DNA of 64,000 nt, from contig JADIYN010000022.1 in assembly GCA_016705335.1 (NCBI GenBank), forward strand, positions 20,287 through 84,286. The letters run 5' to 3'. The position numbers were made by a program, and so were the translations under genes. This DNA is from Draconibacterium sp. (lineage in GTDB: Bacteria > Bacteroidota > Bacteroidia > Bacteroidales > Prolixibacteraceae). Below, in pieces: positions 36,396 through 45,338 of the stretch (within the stretch, counting starts at the first letter, position 1; each line of letters begins with the position of its first letter). The notes under the pieces were generated by a model. The model made no database searches. It worked only from the letters and a program-made list of their open reading frames with translations, and was not told the DNA's origin.

Positions 36396-37124
36396 TTATC
36401 TGACTGTAATATGAAAACACCTCTCTTTCCGCTCGGTAACAACAACGCAGCGGTTTTCTTTCCTTAATTCTCCAATGGCTTCCGAGAGTAATCTGATTGC
36501 CGGTCCATCCTCAACTTCAAATTTATCCATCAGTTTTGGTTTTCTGAAAACCCGTGCATAAGTAATATCGAAAGTTGTGCCATATAAATGCGATGAATTA
36601 GTTGATGCATTTGTGTTGGAACGTCCAAGTCTGCGCTGACTTTCACCGGTTCGAAGTAATGAGGTTATCTGAAAATATCGTTTTTTCATATCTTTTTCCT
36701 CAAGTTTTTTCTGGAATCGTTCTCCGATTTCGTCAAGCAAGTCAGCTGCTTTTGGTGTGAGGTAAGGATGCGAGTGTGTAAGTTTATCAACAACATAATA
36801 ATCGGAGTTTTCAATTTTTACCAAATCTCCGTCCGACACAAGTTCTTTTACGTTTTCGTTGAACTCTTTGTCAGATTTAAAACCTTTAATACCGTTTGCT
36901 TCGGCATATTTTAAATGGATTTTATTCAAATCGGAATATTTATCGACAATGATTGTCCCTATAATGCGAGTTCAATTGATTCCATTTTCCTCCATTTTTT
37001 CCGCCGTTGCCGGGCGTGAGAATATTGAAAAACTGACAATCGCAACAACAGTAACTATACTGAAAATCAAAAGTTTATTCCGAACCCCTTTTTTTAGTTT
37101 ATATTTTTTCCTCCCCCTTCTCAT
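36396..37124 (-). CDS. DUF5715 family protein, peptidase M15-like (frameshifted)
   Basis: The ATG at 37124 starts MRRGRKKYKLKKGVRNKLLIFSIVTVVAIVSFSIF, a basic N-terminus and membrane anchor. A change of frame near 36970 restores RIIGTIIVDKYSDLNKIHLKYAEANGIKGF. The C-terminal domain has SLLRTGESQRRLGRSNTNASTNSSHLYGTTFDITYARV, close to the SxHxxGxAxD motif of zinc D-Ala-D-Ala carboxypeptidases, and a late His in CFHITV. It may be a cell wall peptidase of the periplasm. About 242 residues. It is a conserved Bacteroidota family without a proved activity. Confidence 0.75.
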
Positions 37125-37268
37125 TGATCTCCTTGATTTAGATATAAGTCAAATTTTTCCTTTTTAAATGAATCAAATATTATTTGATGCAAATTAAGGT
37201 TAAAACCAGGTCATGGCGTTTGAAGTTAAAGGAAGTTATAAACACAGTTTTGTTAGCTTAGTAAAAAG

Positions 37269-37313
37269 AAAAAGGCGAACTTATCCCGAAATGGAATTCA
37301 GTTCACCTTTTTT
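37269..37313 (-). terminator. Terminator of the fucosidase gene
   Basis: Arms AAAAGGCGAACT and AGTTCACCTTTT (one mismatch) with a 19-base loop and T-runs, 15 bases beyond the stop at 37328. Confidence 0.7.
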
Positions 37314-37327
37314 TATGATTTATTAAT

Positions 37328-38826
37328 TTAATTGATTGCCGAAATCTTTACAGCCCACGCCAAATCGCATGGAAGGTTTTTCCTGATTTTTTCGGGTATA
37401 AAAATTTTCACGCCTTCTTCAGTATTTTCCCATTTCAGGTTACCAGTTGAACCAAGCAAAGTAAGTTTTGCATTTTTTGCCGCAAAAATACCTTTTACTG
37501 TGAATGTTGCAGGAAGTTTAGTTAGCGCTTCACCTGAAGTGAAACCCTCACTATTATCCAAATAAATGGCATAAACGGCTTTTGTGTCTTTTTGCTGGGT
37601 CAGGCAAATATTGTCGGTTTTGAAAGGTGCAATTGCACGGGTTGAATAAATGGCTTCACCGTTTACATCTATCCATTTTCCCATTTCGTCCAGCAATTTG
37701 TAGGCAGCTTCGGGCCAGGTACCATCGGGCGCCGGACCAATATTATAAAGCAGGTTACCACCTTTGGCAACAATATCGATTAACATGTGGATGGCTTGTT
37801 TTGGGCTCATAAACTGAGGATTTGGAACCCACGCCCAACCGCCACCGGCAATAATACACGATTCCCAGGGGTAGGGTAGTTGTGTTTCCGGAACCCGGTT
37901 TTCAGGTGTTAAATAATTCTGGTTTGGTCCGCGAACTGCACGGTCAACAACTATAAGTCCAGGCTGTTTTTCGCGTGCTTTTGCGGCAAGTTCGTCCATC
38001 CTGATATCCTGATTTATTCCCCGGCTTTTTAGAAATCCGGTTTTACTTCCGCGTAAAGCTGCCGTATAAGCGTCAGGAAATGATTCCGGGTCTTTTTCGA
38101 AACCCAGCCCCCGTCGAGCCAAAGAATATCAATTTTGCCGTAATCGGTCATCAGTTCCATAATTTGGTTTTGGGTAAACTGAACAAATTTCTCCCATTTT
38201 TCAGGGTGTTCAGCAGGGTCATAATTTACGTTTCTATCCATTGGCGGAAATTTTGGATCCCAGTAAAATTCAGAGTGCCAGTCGGGTTTCGAGAAATAAG
38301 CGCCTGCCCACAATCCTTCGGCCCTAAACGCATTGAAAATTTCTTTTGTAACATTGGCACGCGGATTTACACTAAAGGGAGTTTCTTTTGAAGTGATTTT
38401 ATAATCAGTGTATTTGGAGTCGAACATGCTAAATCCATCATGGTGTTTTGTGGTGAAAACAACATATTTCATTCCCGCATTTTTTGCCGCAGCAGCCCAT
38501 TTCTCAGGATTGAAATTTACCGGGTTGAACGAAAGTTTCAGGTTTTCGTACTCTTTTTTGTAAGTGAAATAGTCGTTTGGATTTGAACCCTTCGTACGTT
38601 CGCACCAACCGTAATCTTCAGGGCAAATCGACCACGACTCAACAATTCCCCACTGACTGTAAGCACCCCAGTGCATCAGCAACCCAAATTTCAGGTCTTG
38701 CCACTCGTCCAGTTTTTGCAGCACTTTTTCATCGGTTGGCCACACGTAACCTGTAACTTCATGCTCGTATTGCGCATTTGCATTCAATACAAAAAATATT
38801 GAAATCAGAAATGTAAGTTTTTTCAT
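37328..38826 (-). CDS. Alpha-L-fucosidase, family GH29 (frameshifted)
   Basis: The enzyme removes fucose from glycans. The ATG at 38826 opens a signal peptide ending NANAQ. The catalytic barrel has KFGLLMHWGAYSQWGIVESW, MKYVVFTTKHHDGFSMFDSKYTDYKI and the nucleophile Asp 238 in IDILWLDGGWV. At about 38100 the frame changes at a run of A; the continuation SKKDPESFPDAYTAALRG, GINQDIRMDELAAKAREKQPGLIVVDRAV and GGNLLYNIGPAPDGTW is normal GH29. A C-terminal beta domain follows. Joined length about 499. It is a stand-alone gene with no SusCD pair in the window. Signal peptide makes it periplasmic or surface. Confidence 0.9.
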
Positions 38827-38884
38827 ATTAATCTTGTTTTAAATTGAGTTCCTCTTTTTTATGAAAATTATTTTGTTTTTCCCC

Positions 38885-39526
38885 TCATCTTTTTGGGGTG
38901 GTTGGGATTAGTTGCCCAACTATTCTTCTGCCATGAAATTCTTTTGCTCCCGTAATTTTCCTGATTTCATCAACATTCGAATCCAAAACTTTTCCTGCAA
39001 CTAGAATAATTATTTTGTCTCCTGCAACTTTAATCATTTCCCGAATTGTTGACTGCCCTTCAAAAGCGGTTGGTAAGCCGCCTGAAGTTAGAATTCGTTT
39101 AATATTTTCTATTTTCAATAATTCAATTACGCCATCAACCGGGTTTTTCATTTCGTCAATTGCCTTATGAAAAGTTACTGGTAATGGCGAGGCATATTCA
39201 GCAAGAATTTTGGTGTTTTTTACATCAATTTTATTTTCAGAAGTTAGCAGTCCAAGCACAATTCCTGCCGCACCAGCTTTTTTTGCCATATCGATTTCTG
39301 ATTTCATTTCACCGATTTCTTTTTCGGAATAAATAAAATTCCCGGCCCGTGGACGAATCATTACCATTACCGGGATTTTTAAGTTTGAAATTGTTTTATT
39401 CATCAATTCGAAAGCGGGAGTTAATCCGTCATTCGCCAAATCTGAACATAATTCTATTCGATTTGCTCCTCTTTTTTCAGCTAACACAGCTTCATCAAAA
39501 GTTTCAACACAAGCTTCTTTAATCAT
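38885..39526 (-). CDS. cutC: Copper homeostasis protein CutC
   Basis: I use the ATG at 39526 (MIKEACVETFDEAVLAEKRGANRIELCSDLANDGLTPAF). The 213-residue protein has the CutC TIM-barrel motifs VMIRPRAGNFIYSEKEI, AAGIVLGLL, TFHKAIDEM and RILTSGGLPTAFEG. The family is linked with copper tolerance in early work, but its enzymatic role is not established. Most relatives are about 240 residues, so this one is slightly short at the end, though complete through GRRIVGQLIP. Confidence 0.92.
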   Translation of the reverse strand: MIKEACVETFDEAVLAEKRGANRIELCSDLANDGLTPAFELMNKTISNLKIPVMVMIRPRAGNFIYSEKEIGEMKSEIDMAKKAGAAGIVLGLLTSENKIDVKNTKILAEYASPLPVTFHKAIDEMKNPVDGVIELLKIENIKRILTSGGLPTAFEGQSTIREMIKVAGDKIIILVAGKVLDSNVDEIRKITGAKEFHGRRIVGQLIPTTPKR

Positions 39527-39624
39527 TTTACACAAAAATTGAAATCATTAGTAATGCCGCAATTTCGGAAAAATATCTTCGTTTTGCAGAATTATTCTTT
39601 ATTTTGTTTCTGAAGAAAACCGAA

Positions 39625-40524
39625 ATGAAATATAACCTGATAACGATACTTGGTCCGACAGCAACTGGAAAAACGGGTTTGGCAGCACATTTGGCATCCC
39701 GAATAAATGGCGAAATAATTTCAGCCGACTCGCGTCAGATTTACCGAGGAATGGATTTGGGAACAGGAAAAGATTACGCTGATTATTTTGTTGATGGCAA
39801 CGAAATCCCATCACATTTGGTTGATATTGAAGATGCCGGGGTTCATTACAATGTTTTTCGGTTTCAAACCGATTTTATAAAGGTTTTTAATGAAATCAAA
39901 TCACGTGGCAAATTCCCTGTATTGTGTGGTGGTAGTGGTTTGTACATTGAGGCAGTGTTAAAAAACTACCGTTTGACAGAAGTACCTCCAAATAAAATTT
40001 TAAGAAAAGAACTGGAAGGAAAAACACTTGAGGAGTTAACAGAAATACTAAAAAACCTGAAATCAAAACTTCACAACCACACTGATGTTGAAACCGACCG
40101 CCGGGCAATTCGTGCTATCGAAATTGAAAAATATTATGCTGAAAACCCGGATTTTAATTCACCTTTTCCCGAAATAATCAGCCTGAATATTGGGATTAAT
40201 TTTGACCGCGAATTGCGTCGCCAACGAATTACGACCCGGTTGAAACAACGTCTTGACGAAGGAATGCTGGAGGAAGTACAAAAATTATTGGACTCTGGAT
40301 TAACACCTGAGCAACTGATATATTACGGTTTGGAATATAAATACCTCACCCTGCATTTGATTGGAGAACTTTCTTATGACGAAATGTTCCGACAACTTGA
40401 AATTGCCATTCACCAGTTTGCAAAACGTCAAATGACATGGTTTCGAGGAATGGAAAAACGCGGCACAAAAATTCACTGGATTGACGGACATTTGCCGATG
40501 GAGGAAAAAGTGGGGAGATTTTGA
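39625..40524 (+). CDS. miaA: tRNA dimethylallyltransferase MiaA
   Basis: MiaA adds a dimethylallyl group to A37 of tRNAs reading UNN codons. The ATG at 39625 (MKYNLITILGPTATGKTGLAAHLASRI) places the P-loop GPTATGKT at residues 10-17; seven codons upstream are also open. Conserved DSRQIYRGMDLGTGKD and VLCGGSGLYIEAVLKNY follow, but the family's usual LDEG motif appears as RLDEGMLEEV. Length 299. Intact. It lies opposite cutC with a short gap. Confidence 0.95.
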   Translation: MKYNLITILGPTATGKTGLAAHLASRINGEIISADSRQIYRGMDLGTGKDYADYFVDGNEIPSHLVDIEDAGVHYNVFRFQTDFIKVFNEIKSRGKFPVLCGGSGLYIEAVLKNYRLTEVPPNKILRKELEGKTLEELTEILKNLKSKLHNHTDVETDRRAIRAIEIEKYYAENPDFNSPFPEIISLNIGINFDRELRRQRITTRLKQRLDEGMLEEVQKLLDSGLTPEQLIYYGLEYKYLTLHLIGELSYDEMFRQLEIAIHQFAKRQMTWFRGMEKRGTKIHWIDGHLPMEEKVGRF

Positions 40525-40643
40525 AATTATTCATTTAATAACTCAATATCATTCGATAAGAAATTGATTTAAAATATCGAATAAGAAATAAGGTATAAAT
40601 AAATTGAAATATTGTTCCTTTCTAACTTGTGATTCCCTATTTA

Positions 40644-41378
40644 TTATTTTTCGTTTTCCTTCCAAATCAGTCGTGCCCTAATTAAATCAACTCCATCACT
40701 TTCGCGGACAACGCTGCATAAATGGTTGGTTTCATTAACAAATTGCTTTTTTACTGCAAGCCGATCGGTTGGTAATCCTTCTTTTAAAAAATTGATTTCA
40801 AATTCAACCAAATCATGTCTTTCGTGAAATCCAAAATCATAACTGTCGATTATCCTTTCAATATACCGCCCTGTGTTAAAGTGCTGGTTAATATCAATTT
40901 CGTTAAAAAGTACAGGTGTAAAAAGTAGTTTTGCATCACTTTGCGGCGAATTTACTTTCCCCGAATTTTCACCAAAAACACTCTCTTCATATGTTGGGAA
41001 GTTGTTGAATTCGGTTAACCGCACAATCCTTTTTGTTTCGGCATTGATAACCAACCAGCTACTTGTAGCCTGAACAATAATATTTCCCGCTTCATCGACA
41101 AAATTAAAATCGCGGTAGCCATAAAACCCATCGGTTCCGCGCGACCAGGTTTCAAGAGCGAAATTTTCACTCCAAACCGGACGCCGGCTAATTTTTACCA
41201 ATAACCTGGAAAGAACCCAAAATTGTTGATCCTTTTTCAGGCTATCATATCCAAAACCCAAAATACCTGCATGTTCCCATGCGATATCCTGCATTTGGTA
41301 AAAAAGGTACGAAGTTGAAAGTTTCCCGAAACGATTAATAAAATAGGATTTTGTATTGAGATGATTGATGTGTTTCAT
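40644..41378 (-). CDS. Acyl-ACP thioesterase, FatA/hotdog family
   Basis: The ATG at 41378 (MKHINHLNTKSYFINRFGKLSTSYLFYQMQDIAWEHAGILGFGYDSL) gives a 244-residue protein with two hotdog domains. The family hydrolyses acyl-ACP to release fatty acids. Conserved blocks are FWVLSRLLVKISRRPVWSENFALETWSRG and DFNFVDEAGNIIVQATSSWLVINAETKR, then DINQHFNTGRYIERIIDSYDFGFHERHD in the second domain, which holds the catalytic Asn/His. Intact. It lies opposite map, in its own transcription unit. Confidence 0.9.
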   Translation of the reverse strand: MKHINHLNTKSYFINRFGKLSTSYLFYQMQDIAWEHAGILGFGYDSLKKDQQFWVLSRLLVKISRRPVWSENFALETWSRGTDGFYGYRDFNFVDEAGNIIVQATSSWLVINAETKRIVRLTEFNNFPTYEESVFGENSGKVNSPQSDAKLLFTPVLFNEIDINQHFNTGRYIERIIDSYDFGFHERHDLVEFEINFLKEGLPTDRLAVKKQFVNETNHLCSVVRESDGVDLIRARLIWKENEK

Positions 41379-41634
41379 GTTCAAGATATGAGATATTAGT
41401 ATTGTTTATTAAGACTGTGCCGAATTCAAAGTTTAGAGACTGTTCAATGTTCAGAATTTTCAAATGACCGAAGACTATTGACTATTTGACCATTGACCAA
41501 TGACTTTTTTTTCACTCCTGTCTTCTGACTCCCGACTTCCGACTTTCTTTTTAAACTTTTATGCAAATTTATTGTTCGGTTTTGAAATACTTCACGATTT
41601 AACCATTTTTGCACAAAATTTATCAAAAAACAAC

Positions 41635-42414
41635 ATGAGCGAGATAATCATTAAAACTCAGGATCAGATTGTGGGAATCCGCAAAAGCAGTCAATTGGCG
41701 GCGCAGGCGCTTGATTTTGCTGGCCAATTTGTTAAAGCCGGGATTTCAACTGGTTTTATAGATGATAAAATTGAGGAATTTATTTTGTCGCATGGTGCTA
41801 TTCCGGCAACAAAAGGATACAATGGTTATCCAAAATCTTCATGTATTTCGCTCAATGAAGTTGTTTGCCACGGAATTCCATCAGAACATACTATTTTAAA
41901 AGAAGGCGATATTTTAAATATTGACGTTACTACTATTTTAAAAGACTTTTATGGTGATACATCGCGCATGTTTTGGGTGGGAGAGATTTCTCAGGATGCT
42001 GAAAAATTAATTGCTGTTACAAAACATTGCATGAATCTTGGAATTCAGCAGGTTATTCCTGGTAATTATTTTGGAAATATTGGATTTGCCATTAATCGTT
42101 TTGCAAAAGCTAAAGGTTTTAGTGTGGTTTACGAGTTTTGCGGGCACGGAGTTGGAGTTGATTTTCATGAAGAACCACAGGTTGATCACGCATCACGAAG
42201 AAATACAGGGCCCAAAATGAAGCCGGGTATGATTTTTACTATCGAGCCAATGATTAATCAGGGAAGGCCCGGTACAAAAATCGATAAACATGATGGCTGG
42301 ACTGCCCGATCGGTTGACAACAAACTTTCAGCGCAATTTGAGCACACTATTCTGGTTACCGAAACAGGTTATGAAGTGTTGACAGATGTACATAATGAAT
42401 ATCCTATTACATAA
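41635..42414 (+). CDS. map: Methionine aminopeptidase, type I
   Basis: I choose the ATG at 41635 (MSEIIIKTQDQIVGIRKSSQLAAQAL), because the 45 codons before it are low in information. The 259-residue protein has the five metal ligands of family M24: INIDVTTILKDFYGDTSRMFWVG (two Asp), HGVGVDFHEEPQVDH (His), IFTIEPMINQG (Glu) and AQFEHTILVTETG (Glu). It removes the initiator methionine from new proteins. Intact. It is somewhat unusual that this is alone and not in the ribosomal operon; a second map copy may exist elsewhere in the genome. Confidence 0.96.
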   Translation: MSEIIIKTQDQIVGIRKSSQLAAQALDFAGQFVKAGISTGFIDDKIEEFILSHGAIPATKGYNGYPKSSCISLNEVVCHGIPSEHTILKEGDILNIDVTTILKDFYGDTSRMFWVGEISQDAEKLIAVTKHCMNLGIQQVIPGNYFGNIGFAINRFAKAKGFSVVYEFCGHGVGVDFHEEPQVDHASRRNTGPKMKPGMIFTIEPMINQGRPGTKIDKHDGWTARSVDNKLSAQFEHTILVTETGYEVLTDVHNEYPIT

Positions 42415-42470
42415 AAAGCGCAGGTAAAAGTTCCCCGCGCTGTTTAATATTATAGTTTTCTCCGGTTTTT

Positions 42471-43058
42471 TTATTTCCAGATTTCTGAATTGGTCATCCA
42501 GTCTTCAAGCTGGAGGTCATCTTCGGTTAATTCAGCAGGAAAGGAGATGTTGTTGATGAAAATATATCTTGCAGTTTGTACTATAGGAGCAACAGTGTTA
42601 TTTTTAACTTCAAATTTGTTTTCATTCATCATCCAATCCTCTAATTCCAATTCTTCATCTGTTGCAGTTTCAATTGCTACTGAATTAACGTAGAATGTTT
42701 TTTCATCAATCATCCAGTTTTCAATTTCCAATGGCGTTTCAATTTCTGATTCAATTGAAGTTGCAGATGAAAAGTTGGAATCATCAATCATCCAGTTTTC
42801 GATGGTTAAAGGTGCTTCAGTTTCTTCTACCAAATATGCTGCAAATGAACTTCTTGCAGTTGAGCTACCATCATTGAATGTTTTAGCAAAAAAATGATTG
42901 TCATTTTTTACAGTTGCCATCGCAAAATTGTTGACACCATTGTTTTTTGTCAGTAAATTGATTTCTTCCTGAGCATCGATAGTAAAACCCATGATTGAAA
43001 ATCCCATTGCCAATGCTGCTGTTAAAGCTGTTTTCTGAATTTTGTTTGTTGTTTTCAT
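42471..43058 (-). CDS. Exported protein with ExDWM/ExNWM repeats
   Basis: The 195-residue frame starts with a signal peptide (TALTAALAMGFSIMGFTIDAQE). After a linker, four similar motifs appear: TIENWMIDDSNF, EIENWMIDEKTF, ELEDWMMNENKF and QLEDWMTNSEIW, spaced by about 22 to 42 residues. They are acidic and rich in Trp and Met, and the last forms the extreme C-terminus. The protein has no other domain that I know. This repeat type occurs in small secreted Bacteroidota proteins. Function and binding partner are unknown. Intact, preceded by a 392-base AT-rich gap. Confidence 0.75.
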   Translation of the reverse strand: MKTTNKIQKTALTAALAMGFSIMGFTIDAQEEINLLTKNNGVNNFAMATVKNDNHFFAKTFNDGSSTARSSFAAYLVEETEAPLTIENWMIDDSNFSSATSIESEIETPLEIENWMIDEKTFYVNSVAIETATDEELELEDWMMNENKFEVKNNTVAPIVQTARYIFINNISFPAELTEDDLQLEDWMTNSEIWK

Positions 43059-43450
43059 GACTTGTTTCCTCCGTTTTAATGTTTTTCTATTTTAATGTTT
43101 TTGTTTTTTGTTTTCGTTAATATGACGTCTGTTTTTTTATTTCGTTACAATATTTTAGAACTATTTTTAAAACTGTACTATATGTTACACTGAAATATGT
43201 TATGCAAATATATGAATAAAAATAATACCATGCAATACATAGTAGTATAAAAATTGAAAATAATTTAATAATATCTTAGTAATATTCTGAAATAGAGGTG
43301 TTTCAGTGTGCGATAAAAAATGTGATAATTTTATATATTATCAATTTCTAACTGTAAAATGACATTTTAGAAGCGGAAATGTTACAGCATTACTGATAAA
43401 ATTTTTAAAAATATTTATTTTTTTATGCCAAATCGAGTTCTGAATTTAAA
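43059..43450. promoter_or_regulatory. AT-rich intergenic region upstream of the ExDWM gene
   Basis: The 392 bases hold long A- and T-tracts but no gene. Downstream of 43400 is the end of the beta-propeller gene on the same strand. A purine-rich stretch just upstream of 43058 (minus: GGAGGAAACAAG) is a good ribosome-binding site for the ExDWM gene. I found no clear TAnnTTTG element. Confidence 0.45.
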
Positions 43451-44746
43451 TTATTCTACGATTTTAGAAATATCCATCAAAATCAATTGTCTTCCCTTAT
43501 TTTCCACAGGGCAATCTATACAAACGATTTTTCCGTTGTTGCCTGAACGCGGATGTGTATCACATCGCCACTCTCCCTTGTATGTTTCAGGTGCATAAAA
43601 ATCGCCAAGCGGAATTCTTGTATCATTTTCTGTATTGTACAAATACACATGTTGAAAACGATACTGATCGGGGTATGAGTCATTTAATATCCAGTTCTGA
43701 AAGTTGGGTAAATAAGTATTGTGACCGTTAACCGGCATTTTTTTCTGATTCAGAACATGGGTTTTGTCGGGTTCTCCATCTGTAAAAATGTAAAATCCAT
43801 TTCCATGCGACGGTTGCTTTGTCCAGGCCGTAATCTGGGTTTTGTTTTTCCATATAAAATGAGAAGTATAATTCGATGGATCAACAAGATTAATCTTTTT
43901 ACCCAGTAAATCAGAGGTGTACATTAAGGTGGCAAATCCCCCCACATCTTTTTTCGATTGTGCTTTCCAGCGGTGCAGAAAAATAAACCGGCTACCATCT
44001 GTATTAAAAAGCAGGTGGTTAAACCAGTTCTTTTGGGTTGAACGATCGGCGTTGGCATCATCATCGGTAAGTGGCGGCATGTCAACCATTTGACGGTATG
44101 ATATAATCAGTTTTTTGTCGCCTGTTTTTAAATTACAAACGTAAATTCCTGCATTATTGGGAGCAAGGTCATTTTTGTTGGGATCTTCAATTCCGGCATA
44201 TCCATATCCGGGACGGGTATCCTGAATACGTTCAAAATCGGTGGTTACAGCATGTATTCCATCAGGACTGAGTGCGTAAATGGCAAAAGGCAGTATTTTA
44301 TCTTTTTTTGAATAGATATTGAAGAGATGCGAAACGAATTGATTGTCAATTCTGTCATTCCAAATAACCAGCGAGTCGCTTCCCGGAACAAACTGCAACA
44401 TGCACCCCTGTTGCCATCCCCACGCTTTAGAGGCTCCTAAATTTATCCATTTGTCATTTTCTTTTAAATCAATCATTCCAATTTTTATTTCATCTTCCGA
44501 CAAGGGTGAGCGGCCTTCAAAATTAACTTCCATGCAAAGTACAAACCGGTTTGAAGGATCAAACTGTAACTTGTCATAGTAACCAAACCAATGGTGTTTT
44601 GGACCATTTGTTATAATCCTTGCAGGAACGTGGATTTTAGAATCCTCCAACCCTGCAATTTTGGTTTGAAAAGATTTTGTTTGCTGAGAAACGCCAAAAT
44701 TTGAAAGAACCATTATGGTTGAAAACAAGAGTATTATTTTATTCAT
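43451..44746 (-). CDS. Exported beta-propeller protein, oligogalacturonate-lyase-like
   Basis: The 431-residue frame is intact and begins with a signal peptide (MNKIILLFSTIMVLSNFGVSQ). The mature part has HHWFGYYDKLQFDPSNRFVLCMEVNFEGRSP and repeated blades with patterns GSDSLVIWNDR, NAGIYVCNL, GSRFIFLHRWKAQ, HFIWKNKTQITAWT and HPRSGNNGKIVCIDCP. This matches a group of seven-bladed propellers related to oligogalacturonide lyase, seen in Bacteroidota and Planctomycetes. The catalytic residues cannot be confirmed from sequence, so lyase activity is uncertain. Confidence 0.7.
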   Translation of the reverse strand: MNKIILLFSTIMVLSNFGVSQQTKSFQTKIAGLEDSKIHVPARIITNGPKHHWFGYYDKLQFDPSNRFVLCMEVNFEGRSPLSEDEIKIGMIDLKENDKWINLGASKAWGWQQGCMLQFVPGSDSLVIWNDRIDNQFVSHLFNIYSKKDKILPFAIYALSPDGIHAVTTDFERIQDTRPGYGYAGIEDPNKNDLAPNNAGIYVCNLKTGDKKLIISYRQMVDMPPLTDDDANADRSTQKNWFNHLLFNTDGSRFIFLHRWKAQSKKDVGGFATLMYTSDLLGKKINLVDPSNYTSHFIWKNKTQITAWTKQPSHGNGFYIFTDGEPDKTHVLNQKKMPVNGHNTYLPNFQNWILNDSYPDQYRFQHVYLYNTENDTRIPLGDFYAPETYKGEWRCDTHPRSGNNGKIVCIDCPVENKGRQLILMDISKIVE

Positions 44747-44849
44747 GGTTCAAGTTTTATTAAATTTTAGAATTTAAAAGTAGGTATTGAGTTGGTTAAA
44801 ATCAAAGTTTCAAAAAAAGAATGTCAAAAACCAAAGTCAAGGGATTTTT

Positions 44850-44857
44850 TATCTTTG
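44850..44857 (+). promoter_or_regulatory. -7 promoter element TATCTTTG
   Basis: TATCTTTG fits the TAnnTTTG consensus and lies 22 bases before the GroES-like start. The -33 region (about 44828-44832) has CAAAG-like sequence instead of a clear TTTG. Confidence 0.6.
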
Positions 44858-44879
44858 CATTTCTATAAAGAGATAAGTT

Positions 44880-45263
44880 ATGTCGTTAGTTATCGAAGAA
44901 AAAGATTTGGAAAAGTTTATAATGGTTGGAGACCGTGTATTGGTAAAACCTAAAAACCCATCGGGAAAAACCAAGTCGGGATTGTTTTTGCCACCTACCG
45001 TTCAGGATAACGAAAAGGTGCAGAGTGGTTATATTGTTAAAGTTGGACCAGGATATCCGATTCCCAACGCAGGAGACGAAGATAATCAGTGGAAACCAAA
45101 TGCCGATGATGTAAAATATTTGCCGCTTCAAACTCATATTGGCGACCTTGCCATTTATTTAAGCCGAAACGGACATGAAATAGAATTCAATAATGAAAAA
45201 TATATTATACTTCCATATTCTTCTGTTTTGATGATTATCAGGGACGAAAACATGTTTGAATAG
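44880..45263 (+). CDS. GroES-family co-chaperone-like protein
   Basis: The 127-residue protein has the GroES fold pattern: FIMVGDRVLVKPKNPSGKTKSGLFLPPTVQDNEKVQSGYIVKVGPGYPIPN and then DLAIYLSRNGHEIEFNNEKYIILPYSSVLMII. It is longer than the usual GroES (about 95) because of an insertion near residues 63-85 with DEDNQWKPNADDV. No groEL is next to it. This Bacteroidota type is called GroES-family co-chaperone and probably differs in partner or function from the main GroES. Intact. Confidence 0.85.
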   Translation: MSLVIEEKDLEKFIMVGDRVLVKPKNPSGKTKSGLFLPPTVQDNEKVQSGYIVKVGPGYPIPNAGDEDNQWKPNADDVKYLPLQTHIGDLAIYLSRNGHEIEFNNEKYIILPYSSVLMIIRDENMFE

Positions 45264-45281
45264 AAATAGTCTGGTTTCAAC

Positions 45282-45320
45282 AAAAAAAGCCGCTACAATT
45301 TTTTATTGAAGCGGCTTTTT
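45282..45320. terminator. Terminator between the GroES-like and aminotransferase genes
   Basis: Arms AAAAAGCCGCT and AGCGGCTTTTT with a loop of about 15 bases. T-runs on both sides allow it to serve both convergent genes. Confidence 0.85.
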
Positions 45321-45338
45321 ACATATTTATTTCAAACT

